Source: a bacterium ADurb.Bin243 (lineage in GTDB: Bacteria > Muiribacteriota > UBA9980). Taken from it: a stretch of 64,000 bases of DNA. The notes below the pieces were generated by a model. It worked only from the letters and a program-made list of their open reading frames with translations, was not told the origin of the DNA and made no database searches. Location: positions 1-64,000 of the forward strand of contig MWBZ01000013.1 of assembly GCA_002069765.1 (NCBI GenBank), given 5' to 3'. Made by a program: the position numbers and the translations under genes. This document shows, in pieces, positions 1 through 8,549 of the stretch (within the stretch, counting starts at the first letter, position 1; each line of letters starts with the position of its first letter).

Positions 1-1622
1 GAAACGTCTATGCCCGAAGGCGATCCGGCCGCCGTAACGCCCGTCGCATATACTCCGGCTATCGTAAACGCCGATCCGGCCGCTATCGTAAAATCTATCT
101 GATTGTTCGTGCCCGCCACCAGCGCGCCCGTTCCGGCTATAGAATCGCCGGTCACCGGAAGCGCCAGGTCAGTATTGGCCACATTAGTATTATTCAATAT
201 GACTGGCTTGCTGAATACCATCAAAAGCTTGTCGCCCGCATTGACCGTGCCCGAATTATTTGAATCGGTGAATACCGGATTGGCATTTATATAAGGGCGC
301 GGCGCGTTCGGAAGTTCTATCGAAGCCGGATTCGTGAGCCGGTTTACTACTTCGTATCCCTGAACGCTGTTTGCGCTGTTAAGCGCGAGATCGCGTATGG
401 CGTTTGTCGCAGCCGGTGAATATCTTATGGAATTAATAAGGTTGTCGCCCGGCGTCGATATGAATTTAATTACCGGATTCGCGCCTAGAATTATAGTAAC
501 CTGAGTGTTGAGCGGCCCCGATGTCACTATCGCTCCCGTGCCGAAATTACCCGTTGCGTCCTGCGTGAATACTCCGCCCGCTATCCTGCCGAGCTGAAAA
601 GTGTTCGCATTAAGCGCGGTCTGGCCTACCTGGCCGGTCTGTATCTGTTCGCTGAAAGTCACTATTATCTGGTCGTTCGCGTCGATTCCCGGATTGGATC
701 CGGTTTCCATATAATTGATGCCCGTTATCGTAGGCGCGCCGGCATCTATCGTAAAGGTCACCTCGTCGCCCGCCAGCAATGTTTTAGGCGACGCCGTGCT
801 CTGTAAATTGTTGCCTACTGAATCGCGGCCCGTTACCCAGTATTTTATTACCGCGTTATCGGGGGCGGTCGTTAAATTCATCGTCGCCCTTAATGTAACT
901 ACTTCGTTTTCCGTAAAGTTTTGAGCGCCTTGTAAATTCATGGTAAGCGGGGCCTGCAAAGCTCCGTTTATGCTGTAGTTCAACTGAATAACCGCCGCGG
1001 CCGGAGTACCGAGCGTCCAGTCTATGTAATTGCACGTGACACGGACTTCATGGTTGCCCGGAGCCTGGCGCGATCCGTCCGCCGGGCCCTGCGCGAGACC
1101 GTTCACGTTCGGCGAGCGAGCGTCGCACCAGTGGACATATACCTCTAATGTGGCCGCCGTAGTGCTTGCCCAGTTAGTCGGATTGGTCGCGTCGGCGGAA
1201 TCTACCGCAAAAACGGTATATTTATATGACTGGCCGTAACGTTTTTGAGCGGCATCCCATGTTGTGCCGTCTTTAGCCGTATCGCCGGCCTGGCCGCCGT
1301 CGAAAGGCGCCACCGTATCAGTAAAATTCAAGCTCGTAGTGCTGTTTATTATTACAGTTCCCACTGCGTTCGCGACCGGATCGCGGTAAAGTCTGTATGT
1401 GATAGTGCTTCCGGGAAGCGCCGATGGCGGAACGTTCGACCATGTTATATTGGCCGTGCCGTTCGCGGAATTAGTAACGTTAATAGGAGTGGGCGCGGCG
1501 GGCGGGACCGCGAGCGCTTCCGCTACAAATATCTGCAGCGGCAGAATCGATACCAGTAAAAGTAATAAGAAATTAAATAGACCAAAACGCCTTTCGGCAT
1601 GTTTCCCCAAACATTGCTTCAT
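1..1622 (-). CDS. Secreted fibronectin/Ig-like surface protein (partial, 3' end outside window)
   Basis: An open frame runs from an ATG at 1620-1622 to the left edge with no stop (about 540 codons visible). A GAGGTG ribosome binding site lies a few bases upstream. The first 38 or so residues form a signal peptide: basic start, hydrophobic run LLLLLVSIL, then AEALA. Next comes a fibronectin-III-like module (about residues 40-180, starting near PAAPTPINVTN). Ig-like beta modules follow, with motifs such as ITVTFSEQ-type 'IIVTFSEQIQ' and later 'LLMVFSKPV', which match the bacterial Ig-like modules that describe gains and losses in large adhesins. I infer an exported or surface-anchored structural protein; no catalytic motif is visible. 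It probably continues well beyond the window. Function beyond surface location is not known. Confidence 0.82.
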   Translation of the reverse strand, partial: MKQCLGKHAERRFGLFNFLLLLLVSILPLQIFVAEALAVPPAAPTPINVTNSANGTANITWSNVPPSALPGSTITYRLYRDPVANAVGTVIINSTTSLNFTDTVAPFDGGQAGDTAKDGTTWDAAQKRYGQSYKYTVFAVDSADATNPTNWASTTAATLEVYVHWCDARSPNVNGLAQGPADGSRQAPGNHEVRVTCNYIDWTLGTPAAAVIQLNYSINGALQAPLTMNLQGAQNFTENEVVTLRATMNLTTAPDNAVIKYWVTGRDSVGNNLQSTASPKTLLAGDEVTFTIDAGAPTITGINYMETGSNPGIDANDQIIVTFSEQIQTGQVGQTALNANTFQLGRIAGGVFTQDATGNFGTGAIVTSGPLNTQVTIILGANPVIKFISTPGDNLINSIRYSPAATNAIRDLALNSANSVQGYEVVNRLTNPASIELPNAPRPYINANPVFTDSNNSGTVNAGDKLLMVFSKPVILNNTNVANTDLALPVTGDSIAGTGALVAGTNNQIDFTIAAGSAFTIAGVYATGVTAAGSPSGIDV

Positions 1623-2123
1623 GATCGTACACCTCATATATATTTATAAATATTCACTTGTCTTCCGCGCGGCCCTTTTTATTTATTTCTGGCCTCCGCG
1701 GGCGGCATGGCGTAAAACACCTCTGCCACTTTGTGTGTTTATCGGAAAAATATTGCAAATATTTATATTCGATTAATAAAAAAAGGCGTTTTTACCGCAA
1801 TATTCAAATTTACAAGGCGTTTTTCACATCCATTAAGACCGGTGACCAAACCTGAAAACTTCAAAAAATATTTCTGTTTCTTTTTTGATAAGGGAAGGCG
1901 AGGTTCCACGGCCCCTTCCTTCCCTTAAAATCCCTTCCAACCCCGAATTAGCCTGACGCTTTATTTTTGTGTACTGCAGGCCTTTCTGCCGTTACTTTAA
2001 TTCAGTTCTGCTATTGCTTATTTCGCTATAAATTATTTTCTGATTCTTTTACTTAACTGCCAAAATTTCTTTTCCGCTTCTTCTCTTCTATTTTTATATT
2101 TCTGTTTTTTATTTCTGTTTTTT

Positions 2124-2149
2124 GCAGACGCGCGCACGCGCGCGTCTGC
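2124..2149. repeat. Perfect GC-rich palindrome, alternating purine-pyrimidine
   Basis: The arms GCAGACGCGCG (2124-2134) and CGCGCGTCTGC (2139-2149) are perfect reverse complements around a 4-base loop. The core is an alternating CG tract, a composition known to favour Z-DNA or cruciform. It is flanked by T-rich tracts on its left, so neither strand has the T-run after the stem that an intrinsic terminator needs. Confidence 0.75.
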
Positions 2150-2242
2150 GCAGCATTAATGGCTTAATGGTTGTAAACATTAATGTTTTATTATACACTT
2201 TTTGGTTAATAAACTTTTTTTAAGTTGATTTTAAGCTAATAG

Positions 2243-2380
2243 CAGGGGCCAGACAAAATTTTTGAGGGGTGTAGCGGAGGCTCTGGAGCCCAGGGATGGG
2301 CGATAAGGGCCGAGCTCAAGCGGCGAAAATCCCGGAGGGATTTTTGAACGCGTCCCCGAAAAAACTTGTCTGGCACCCTG
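2243..2380. mobile_element. MITE-like / REP-like hairpin element, copy 1
   Basis: This 138-base element has imperfect terminal inverted repeats: left end CAGGGGCCAGACAA, right end TTGTCTGGCACCCTG. Inside are further short hairpins, for example AAAATCCC-GGA-GGGATTTT and GCCC-AGGGAT-GGGC. It has no coding capacity. Size, terminal repeats and internal palindromes fit a non-autonomous MITE or a REP-type element. No transposase that could move it is present in the window. Confidence 0.65.
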
Positions 2381-2481
2381 CCCTAACTACATGCTAAAAT
2401 GCAAAAGCCTTTGTTTAAATAGGGTTTTATATTTACCTTTCGGTTAATCAACTTTTATTTAAATTACTTTTAAGCTAATAG

Positions 2482-2619
2482 CAGGGGCCATACAAAATTT
2501 TTGAGGGATGTAGCGGAGGCCCTGGAGCCCAGGGATGGGCGATAAGGGCCGAGCTCAAGCGGCGAAAATCCCGGAGGGATTTTCGAACGCGTCCCCGAAA
2601 AAACTTGTCTGGCGCCCTG
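2482..2619. mobile_element. MITE-like / REP-like hairpin element, copy 2
   Basis: The second copy has the same length (138 bases) and the same terminal inverted repeats and internal hairpins as copy 1. The left terminus carries one substitution (GCCATACAA). The right terminus reads GGCGCCCTG instead of GGCACCCTG, which pairs differently with the left arm. It sits 239 bases after copy 1 in the same orientation. Confidence 0.65.
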
Positions 2620-2673
2620 CCCTAACTACCCGCTTAAAATGCAAAAGCCCTTGTTTAAATTTGGAATAGTGGC

Positions 2674-2723
2674 CCGAAAAAAATTGGGAGGAATCGGGAA
2701 TTACTCCCTTTGTTCCTCCCAAT
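2674..2723 (-). terminator. Intrinsic terminator of the NAD-glutamate dehydrogenase gene
   Basis: The inverted arms ATTGGGAGGAA (2683-2693) and TTCCTCCCAAT (2713-2723) form an 11-bp stem. Read on the minus strand, the stem is followed directly by a run of T (the A-run at 2677-2683 on the plus strand). It lies 37 bases past the glutamate dehydrogenase stop codon. Confidence 0.8.
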
Positions 2724-2759
2724 CTATTTATTCGATTTTAGCTTTTTTTATTTATTGAA

Positions 2760-5699
2760 CTAGATTTTAGCTTTTTTTATAGCTTCGATATATTTGAAGA
2801 AATCGACTTCGTTAGCATTGAGGCCGTTTTCGTAAATATAGCGGCTGGCCAGGTTGGTGGCGAATATCGCGCGCAGATAGTTCATGGGAACTCTCTTGAG
2901 TATGGTTTCGAGTCCGATTTCTTTTACTATTACTGCAGGGCAATGATTCTTTATAGCGTATTTCCAGATGTGCTCGTCTTCGTATAACGAAGATTCACGA
3001 AGCGCGTCGGTGATCTCGTTTATCTTGTTGGAGAGGACGTCGCTGAGGATAGCCATCGGAGTTTTGGTCCTCTGGTTTTCACGCCACATAGCTTCGAATT
3101 CCAGATGGGCGTTGACTTTGATCTTTTCTATGATCTGGTCGACGTAAGCGCTTCTGAATTTCATCGTGGATTCTTTCGTTACGTCTTTAGCGATGTTCTT
3201 ATCGGTGATCATCATTAATTCCTGGTACTGTTTGTCGTCGAGAGCGAGCGAAGAGAAAACTTCGAACGATGAAGACGTAACGCCGCCTTTGTTAGCCGAT
3301 GCGTCTTTAACGAGTACTACGCCTTTTTCTTCTAAACGCAGACGCGCTTCTTGCGTGATGAACAGGTTAGCGCCTTCGGATATGAACTTCCAGAAGGGTT
3401 TGCCTTCGGCGTCGAACAGCTGGCTGCAGTTATTGATGTTGATGGCTCTCGGACGGCCTCCGCACGGAACGAACAGGTCGGCCTTCGCGTATTTGGTGAG
3501 GTGGAATGTGTTGCGGAACGTTTCGCCGTTAGCTATTATTTCACCGTTAGGAAGTTTTACGTCTTTTTCTTCGATAAGAACTCTGAAACCGCCTTTGCTG
3601 AGTTTCGAAACGTCAAAATGGCATATCATTTTACGCTCTTTTGCAAGGCGAGTAAGTTCTTTTCTATCGAATCCGTTAGGATCGTACATAACGCCGGATC
3701 CGTCAACAATGCCCGTAGTTTTATCTTTTGATATCAAAATTTCGTTGCTGCCGAGATCGCCGTCAGGTCCGCCGGTCATGAATTTGGTTACGCTTTCTTC
3801 CTTGATGCCGTGTTTGGCGAGGATCTGCAATGCCATTTCATGCACGCCTCTGGTGGTCATGCCATAACGATCGTGAGGAATGCCGCCGATCGATACGTCT
3901 TTACCTGTCGTGAACGCTTTCCAGAATTTGTAGCCGCGATAGTGAGCGCGTTCGCAAGCCCAGAGCATAACTTCGGCCGTATTTTCGTCCGGGCCGAGGA
4001 AGAGTATTTCTTCTTTGCCGTAATAGTCGACGACTTCTTTATTGGGAAGCAGTAAGAGATCGAGCACGCCGTCGATATATTTTTTGAACGCGGGTTCAGC
4101 TTTGTCCTGCGACTGCCAGTTTAATAATACTGTGCCTTTCGAGCCGCCTTCGGGGATGTCTTTGTTCTTTCTCTGCTGAGTGTGGGCAAGGCCGTAGTTT
4201 TCGTCGAATATGAAATCGGCTTTGAATTCGAAATCTTCGTAAGTTCTCGATTTAACGAGACGGATGCCGCCGCGGGCGATATCGCGGAAACGGATGTGAT
4301 ATCCGATAAATTCTTTGCCGACGAGGAAGAATAAGCCGAACGGCGTATCGGGATAATCTACTTTGTTTAAGAATGTAGGATTGAGCCTGTAAGCAAGGCT
4401 GACTTTTTCGGTTTTATAGAAATTTGTTTTAAGAACATGGTTATTGAATGTGATGAACGAATTCAATATAGCGATTTCTACTTCGTTAACCGCATGCGTT
4501 TTAACGAGTTCGGCAAGCTTCTGATTAGCTTTTTCGTAATCGCGTTTTTTGAGTTCGGGATTGAATTTTTCATGGAATGCGTTGTAAGCCGCTTTTATGA
4601 ATTCGGGATTGTTCATTAAAACGTCGCTTATTTTAGCGCGCGTAAAAGTGTCTTTTACAAGGCTGGTTTTAAGCGTACCGAGTTTTCCGATTAATTCGGG
4701 CTGGTCTTTTAACGCTTTTGAAATGCTTACATATTCTTCGTTATGCGAAGTGAGGAACTGATGAGCGTATTCGGAAACCGATACCGCGTAAAGCATCTGC
4801 TGAGCGTTTAAAGTGTTATTGTAAAACAGCTGGTTGATTTTTGATTTAGGGAGAATAGCCACCAGCGTTATATCTTCAACTATGTTGCTGATTAATTCTT
4901 TATCGTTGGTTTTGTTGATATAGAACGAATATATGGTTTTGCCGTTAGCGAAAGGAACGACGAATTTACGGTTGGTGTAAAGATTATAGGTGGATAATAC
5001 GTCGGAGAATTTTGAAATGAAAGTTTCGCTGGAATCGGTATTTAAGGAAACCATGATACGGGTTTCGTTGCCGTCGGTGGTGTTTGAAACGTCTACGTAA
5101 GGAGTAGCCCAGCTGGCTGATTTTTCCCATACGTTTTTATAGCGTTTCTGTGTTTCGGGCTGAGCGGTTTCAAAGAAACCTATTTCACATGAATTTTCAT
5201 AAGTGAAGTCGCCTTTTACATTTTTGAATTTCGGGGTGTAAACGAAGTAAATCCTCATGTGGGATTTTTTATTGGTCATGCCTGATGTTCTGTAGCATTC
5301 GAGGCGATATGCGGGATATTTTGCTTCGAAAGCGCGTTCCGTATCGACGGCTCTTTCCGGGTAATCGTCGATCATATATATTGCGCGGTCGGCCAATTCC
5401 TGTTTGAGGTTGATGCCGCCCTTTTCCTGCGGGAAGTTCTGGGAAATGATTTCAGCCGCTTTTATCGATTCGATATGCTTTGCGATCTCTTCGACGGCCG
5501 TGGTCTGGAAGTAATATTCATGAAGGCCGAGATTATTCAGGTACCACTGTAAAGTCTGACGGATAGTTTCCTGCGCGTAATTGCCGCTTTCGTTCAATAA
5601 GTTTTCTAATTTTTCGATTTCTTTTAATCCGAGTTTTGCTTTTGCTGCGATTTCTTTTAATTCAGGAACTTTTGTAGAATTTTTCTGGGTCGTTGCCAT
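2760..5699 (-). CDS. NAD-specific glutamate dehydrogenase, large (GDH2-like) type
   Basis: This 979-residue protein converts glutamate and NAD+ to 2-oxoglutarate, ammonium and NADH in the cytoplasm. The C-terminal half holds the Glu/Leu/Phe/Val dehydrogenase core: substrate-side motif 'IRFRDIARGGIRLV', catalytic-lysine region PEGGSKGTVLL, 'GPDENTAEVMLWACE', 'GGIPHDRYGMTTRGV', and 'FMTGGPDGDLGSNEI' at the nucleotide-binding part. The first 450 or so residues form the long N-terminal region typical of the roughly 115-kDa class best known from fungal Gdh2, rather than the common 450-residue hexameric enzyme. ATG start at 5697-5699 follows a GGGGGC ribosome binding site. It is transcribed alone, with an extended -10 promoter and its own terminator. 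Family assignment is confident; cofactor preference follows from family. Confidence 0.9.
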   Translation of the reverse strand: MATTQKNSTKVPELKEIAAKAKLGLKEIEKLENLLNESGNYAQETIRQTLQWYLNNLGLHEYYFQTTAVEEIAKHIESIKAAEIISQNFPQEKGGINLKQELADRAIYMIDDYPERAVDTERAFEAKYPAYRLECYRTSGMTNKKSHMRIYFVYTPKFKNVKGDFTYENSCEIGFFETAQPETQKRYKNVWEKSASWATPYVDVSNTTDGNETRIMVSLNTDSSETFISKFSDVLSTYNLYTNRKFVVPFANGKTIYSFYINKTNDKELISNIVEDITLVAILPKSKINQLFYNNTLNAQQMLYAVSVSEYAHQFLTSHNEEYVSISKALKDQPELIGKLGTLKTSLVKDTFTRAKISDVLMNNPEFIKAAYNAFHEKFNPELKKRDYEKANQKLAELVKTHAVNEVEIAILNSFITFNNHVLKTNFYKTEKVSLAYRLNPTFLNKVDYPDTPFGLFFLVGKEFIGYHIRFRDIARGGIRLVKSRTYEDFEFKADFIFDENYGLAHTQQRKNKDIPEGGSKGTVLLNWQSQDKAEPAFKKYIDGVLDLLLLPNKEVVDYYGKEEILFLGPDENTAEVMLWACERAHYRGYKFWKAFTTGKDVSIGGIPHDRYGMTTRGVHEMALQILAKHGIKEESVTKFMTGGPDGDLGSNEILISKDKTTGIVDGSGVMYDPNGFDRKELTRLAKERKMICHFDVSKLSKGGFRVLIEEKDVKLPNGEIIANGETFRNTFHLTKYAKADLFVPCGGRPRAININNCSQLFDAEGKPFWKFISEGANLFITQEARLRLEEKGVVLVKDASANKGGVTSSSFEVFSSLALDDKQYQELMMITDKNIAKDVTKESTMKFRSAYVDQIIEKIKVNAHLEFEAMWRENQRTKTPMAILSDVLSNKINEITDALRESSLYEDEHIWKYAIKNHCPAVIVKEIGLETILKRVPMNYLRAIFATNLASRYIYENGLNANEVDFFKYIEAIKKAKI

Positions 5700-5730
5700 A
5701 CTTATCTGCCCCCGTTATTTAACTTCATAC

Positions 5731-5770
5731 CAACTTGGAGAACATACTCTTACTCCATACAGAGTTGGTT
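5731..5770 (-). promoter_or_regulatory. 5'-leader hairpin of the glutamate dehydrogenase mRNA
   Basis: The inverted repeat CCAACT...GGAG / CTCC...AGTTGG lies between the predicted -10 and the ribosome binding site, so it would be transcribed. No known riboswitch consensus is recognised. It could protect the mRNA or bind a regulator. Confidence 0.35.
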
Positions 5771-5792
5771 ATTTTTTTTATTGTGTAGTGAT

Positions 5793-5798
5793 ATTATA
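5793..5798 (-). promoter_or_regulatory. Extended -10 promoter element of the glutamate dehydrogenase gene
   Basis: On the minus strand the element reads TGGTATAAT, an extended -10 (TGnTATAAT) without a clear -35 box. It is 94 bases upstream of the ATG. Between them the leader can fold into a hairpin (5731-5770, CCAACT..AGTTGG with GGAG..CTCC inside). Confidence 0.5.
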
Positions 5799-5856
5799 CC
5801 AAAAAAAAAGGAAAATAGGTATTTTTTTTAATAATTTTTTATATTTTTTTTAGAGG

Positions 5857-7680
5857 CTACTCTTCCAGCAATAATCCGCGTACAAGATTGCTCGTCATAT
5901 TGACCTTTTTAAGGACATCCGAAAAGTTAAAAGCGGTTTTGCCGTCGGCGAAAAGTTTGCGGCTCACGCAGATCACCTGAGGCCTGGCTATTTGAGAGCC
6001 GATTTCACGCGAAACCTTCTCAATCTTCTTTTCGTCGCTTTCGTTGAACCTCAAAAACAGCATATCTATGTTGTTTCCCCACTGTTTGAACTCGCATAAC
6101 CGGGTGTCGAATTTTCGCGAATAATAATCGGCGTCGCAAATAGCATAAAACGGGACTTTTTTTGAAGCGAAAAACTTTCTGAGCATGGATACGAAATTTT
6201 CGAATTTAGATATGGCGAATTTTTTAAATATGGCCTCGTGCGCCTCGCTTAAAACAGAAACGCTCACTCCGGTATTTTTTTCGAACTCCCTCACAGGGCC
6301 GTCGTTGAAGATGAAAAGCGCCCTGATATCGTTAGCCGCCGAAGGATAATAAGGCATTTTAAGGTTGTCTATGATAACGGCGTCGAAATATCCCGATTTA
6401 ATAATATCCTCGAGATATTTACGGATCAATCCGTCCACTTCGGGGTTTGTGAAATCGACAAAATAACGGTCTTTTTCGATAGCGTTAGAGTATTCGCCGA
6501 AAGCGTTTTTCATAAAATACTCTTTTTTATTATCGAAATAAGTCTTTCCGAAGTTCAAAACATCTACCAGAGCATATTTTTTTATACTACGGTAGTCGCA
6601 CTCCTGCTTGATATCGTTAAGCACGATTTTATCACGGGCTTCGTCGCCGCAGGCGAATACCGATGTCGGCACCATGCTTCTTCCGTCTTTCAATACTTCC
6701 ACGGCCACGGCGTTAATTGCCGAAGACTGCAATTCGATGAGTTTTTCGGCGAATTTATAGTCCAGCACGTCTTTGTATCCGACGTTTATAACCGCTATTC
6801 TGTGCTTGATGGGATTTTTAGAATTATATAAATCGATTTTCTTTGACAGGTCCTGAGTTTTTGACCTGAATATGGTGAGGTTCTTTTCTCCCTCGATCAG
6901 CTTGCCCGCTTTTATTTCGTAAGGCTTATATTTATCGCCCATTACCAGCGAGCTTTTTAATTTTTGAAAGCTGTCTTTAAGCGAATCTATATCTGCCGAA
7001 TAAACCTGCCTGAAATCCTGAAGCCTGTCGTCCGCCAGGTATTGCATATCCTCCCCGGATATGCCCGCACCGTAACCGCGTTCGCCCGAGTAATCCAGTT
7101 CGGCCGCGTTAATGGTAATGTTTTCGCTTCTTATATATCCGCGCGAGCCGCTGTCGAGAATAACGCTGTACCATTCGTCCTGCCTGGAAAGTATCTTGAA
7201 TTTATCGTCTTTTTTTATTCTCATAACGCTGGTAGATTCGAACCCTGGACTCTGCATCAGCCTTGCGCTGTTGGTTTTTACGAAACCCGTGATTTCGTTT
7301 TTGAGGAAGTATTCGTCGGAAGAAGTGAGTTCGTCGATGATCGAAAGCCTGCTGGTGCCGGAACCGACGAGACTCACGAATTTAGTCAGCTCCGAGTCGG
7401 AAGGCTCCTTTTTTAAAAGTATTTTAAACGCTTTCTTTATAAAAGATATGTCGTCGTTAGACCTGTCGAGTATTTCATCGAGTATCTTCTTGTTTTTAAA
7501 ATAAGCGGCCTCGCTCTTTTTTAATTCTTCTTTGATTTTTGCGCTGTCTAAAACGCTTTCAACCGCGGATAGTTTGCCGCAAGCTATATGCAGGGCCATA
7601 ATAACCGTAAAAATTATAAGAACCGCGCGATTTATATTACCTGCAAGCGTATTATTTATTAACTTAACTTCATTATTCAA
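5857..7680 (-). CDS. Exported protein: DUF4214-like, SH3-like and TIM-barrel hydrolase-like domains
   Basis: This 607-residue protein has an N-terminal hydrophobic export signal (about residues 18-40, AVLIIFTVIMALHIACG). A short helical domain at about 65-135 resembles DUF4214 ('DISFIKKAFKILLKKEPSDS'). A bacterial-SH3-like module follows at about 138-190 ('VMRIKKDDKFKILSRQDEWY' then SRGYIR). A large C-terminal domain (about 290-607) has alternating strands and helices ending in acidic positions, for example 'FDAVIIDNLKMPYYPS' and 'VPFYAICDADYY', as in glycoside-hydrolase-like TIM barrels. The start is TTG at 7678-7680 behind GGCGGT; no in-frame ATG fits better. SH3 modules usually bind cell wall, so a periplasmic role on wall or surface glycans is an inference. 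No specific enzyme family is claimed. Confidence 0.6.
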   Translation of the reverse strand: MNNEVKLINNTLAGNINRAVLIIFTVIMALHIACGKLSAVESVLDSAKIKEELKKSEAAYFKNKKILDEILDRSNDDISFIKKAFKILLKKEPSDSELTKFVSLVGSGTSRLSIIDELTSSDEYFLKNEITGFVKTNSARLMQSPGFESTSVMRIKKDDKFKILSRQDEWYSVILDSGSRGYIRSENITINAAELDYSGERGYGAGISGEDMQYLADDRLQDFRQVYSADIDSLKDSFQKLKSSLVMGDKYKPYEIKAGKLIEGEKNLTIFRSKTQDLSKKIDLYNSKNPIKHRIAVINVGYKDVLDYKFAEKLIELQSSAINAVAVEVLKDGRSMVPTSVFACGDEARDKIVLNDIKQECDYRSIKKYALVDVLNFGKTYFDNKKEYFMKNAFGEYSNAIEKDRYFVDFTNPEVDGLIRKYLEDIIKSGYFDAVIIDNLKMPYYPSAANDIRALFIFNDGPVREFEKNTGVSVSVLSEAHEAIFKKFAISKFENFVSMLRKFFASKKVPFYAICDADYYSRKFDTRLCEFKQWGNNIDMLFLRFNESDEKKIEKVSREIGSQIARPQVICVSRKLFADGKTAFNFSDVLKKVNMTSNLVRGLLLEE

Positions 7681-7720
7681 AACTTTACCGCCATTTCTAT
7701 TTTTTTATTTTGCAGCAGAA

Positions 7721-8428
7721 TTATTTTTCAACCCTTATGAACGCGAGATAGAATGAGTTCAGCACCTTGATCGACGAAAAAATGTCGCAGACCAGCCCGA
7801 AGCGTTCGATAAGACGCCTTAAGATAATCGGATTCAAGACTATCCTGTAGCACGCTTCGGGCCGCGCGCCGAAAAGCTCGGTGAAATGAGCGTATTTGAG
7901 AGGCGCGAGGTTCGCGTTAAAAGGGTTGGTATGAAGCATATCGTAAGATATTATATACCCGCCGTTTTTTACGACGCGTTTCATCTCGGACGCTATTTTC
8001 GTTCTCAAACCTTTGTCTATCACGGACGAAAAAACGGTGAACTGCGAGGCGTAATCAAAGCACGAATCACGGAACGGAAGGCTGGCAGCGTCCGCGTTCG
8101 TCATGCCGCCGCGTACGCCACCGGCGGCGGCCTTTATGCGCTCATAAGAAAGCTCGGCCCCGAAAAGAGACTCAGGCTTAAAACCCAGCTGGGCGAACAT
8201 ATTGAAAAACGCTCCGCCCCCGCAGCCGATATCGATAAGCTTCGACTCCCCCGGCGCGCCGGCCGTCCGCTTCCCGCCGTTAAAAAAGTGCGCTAAATGC
8301 CTTTCTATTTCATGCCTTATGTGTATGACTGCAGGGTTCAGGCGGTCGTAAAGCCCGCTGAGGCGCGCGTCCGAATCTCGGCGGTTATATTCAGCTTTAA
8401 TTCTATTTATTTCTCCATTATGGTCCAT
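7721..8428 (-). CDS. Class I SAM-dependent methyltransferase
   Basis: This is a Rossmann-fold methyltransferase. The glycine-rich SAM loop is LIDIGCGGGAFF; the acidic ribose-binding position is in 'LFGAELSYERIKAA'; motif 'NADAASLPFRDSCFDYASQF' and a post-motif 'MKRVVKNGGYIISYD' follow. These match the Methyltransf_11 type. The substrate is unknown. An upstream in-frame ATG at 8477-8479 would add 17 residues but has no ribosome binding site. A consensus promoter (8438-8466) lies inside that extension, so I place the start at the ATG 8426-8428 (MDHNGEI). The messenger would then be leaderless or nearly so. It is followed 40 bases on by the TIM-barrel-like exported protein on the same strand. 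Confidence 0.75.
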   Translation of the reverse strand: MDHNGEINRIKAEYNRRDSDARLSGLYDRLNPAVIHIRHEIERHLAHFFNGGKRTAGAPGESKLIDIGCGGGAFFNMFAQLGFKPESLFGAELSYERIKAAAGGVRGGMTNADAASLPFRDSCFDYASQFTVFSSVIDKGLRTKIASEMKRVVKNGGYIISYDMLHTNPFNANLAPLKYAHFTELFGARPEACYRIVLNPIILRRLIERFGLVCDIFSSIKVLNSFYLAFIRVEK

Positions 8429-8437
8429 CGGGAAATA

Positions 8438-8466
8438 ATTATAACACAGTCCGCCCGGTTTATCAA
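8438..8466 (-). promoter_or_regulatory. Consensus sigma-70 promoter at the 5' end of the methyltransferase gene
   Basis: On the minus strand: TTGATA (8461-8466), a 17-base spacer, TATAAT (8438-8443). Only 9 bases separate the -10 box from the ATG at 8426-8428, implying transcription starts at or within about two bases of the initiation codon. Confidence 0.7.
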
Positions 8467-8492
8467 GTATATCCGGCATTATTGATTTCTAT

Positions 8493-8521
8493 TTTACATT
8501 TTTTTTTATTTTTGTTATAAT
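8493..8521 (+). promoter_or_regulatory. Sigma-70 promoter of serine acetyltransferase gene
   Basis: TTTACA (8493-8498), 17-base spacer, TATAAT (8516-8521) preceded by TG (extended -10). It is 28 bases upstream of the ATG at 8550 and divergent from the methyltransferase promoter. Confidence 0.75.
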
Positions 8522-8549
8522 ACGCATCAAAAAAAATGGTCGTGATAAA

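Larger units (their letters stand above)
2203..2663. repeat. Tandem direct repeat, two units, period 239 bp
   Basis: Two near-identical units follow each other with a 239-base period. Each contains a TTTTAAGCTAATAG flank, a 138-base hairpin-rich core, and the trailer CCCTAACTAC...AAAATGCAAAAGCC..TTGTTTAAAT. Copies differ at scattered positions, for example GCCAGACAA versus GCCATACAA and ACATGCT versus ACCCGCTT. Duplication therefore included the AT-rich flank and not just the mobile-looking core. Confidence 0.85.
1623..2759. other. 1.1-kb non-coding stretch between two minus-strand genes
   Basis: No convincing gene lies here. The stretch holds the leader of the partial surface-protein gene, with a GC-rich inverted repeat at about 1665-1701 (CCGCG..GGCC arms). 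It also holds an inverted repeat at 1890-1926, a very GC-rich palindrome at 2124-2149, two tandem copies of a hairpin element (about 2203-2663), and the terminator of the glutamate dehydrogenase gene (2674-2723). Composition switches sharply between AT-rich spacer and GC-rich hairpin elements. Confidence 0.7.

Noticed and set aside
1890-1926. Inverted repeat AAGGGAAGG / CCTTCCCTT as a terminator
   Set aside because: The stem is real but neither strand has a T-run after it, and no gene ends within 250 bases.
2203-2663. CRISPR-like repeat array
   Set aside because: Only two long (239-bp) units, with no short repeat/unique spacer pattern and no cas gene.
3166-3867. 233-codon plus-strand open frame
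   Set aside because: It lies fully antisense to the highly conserved catalytic part of glutamate dehydrogenase, has no ribosome binding site, and its residue composition (Ser/Leu-rich) is that of a mirror frame.
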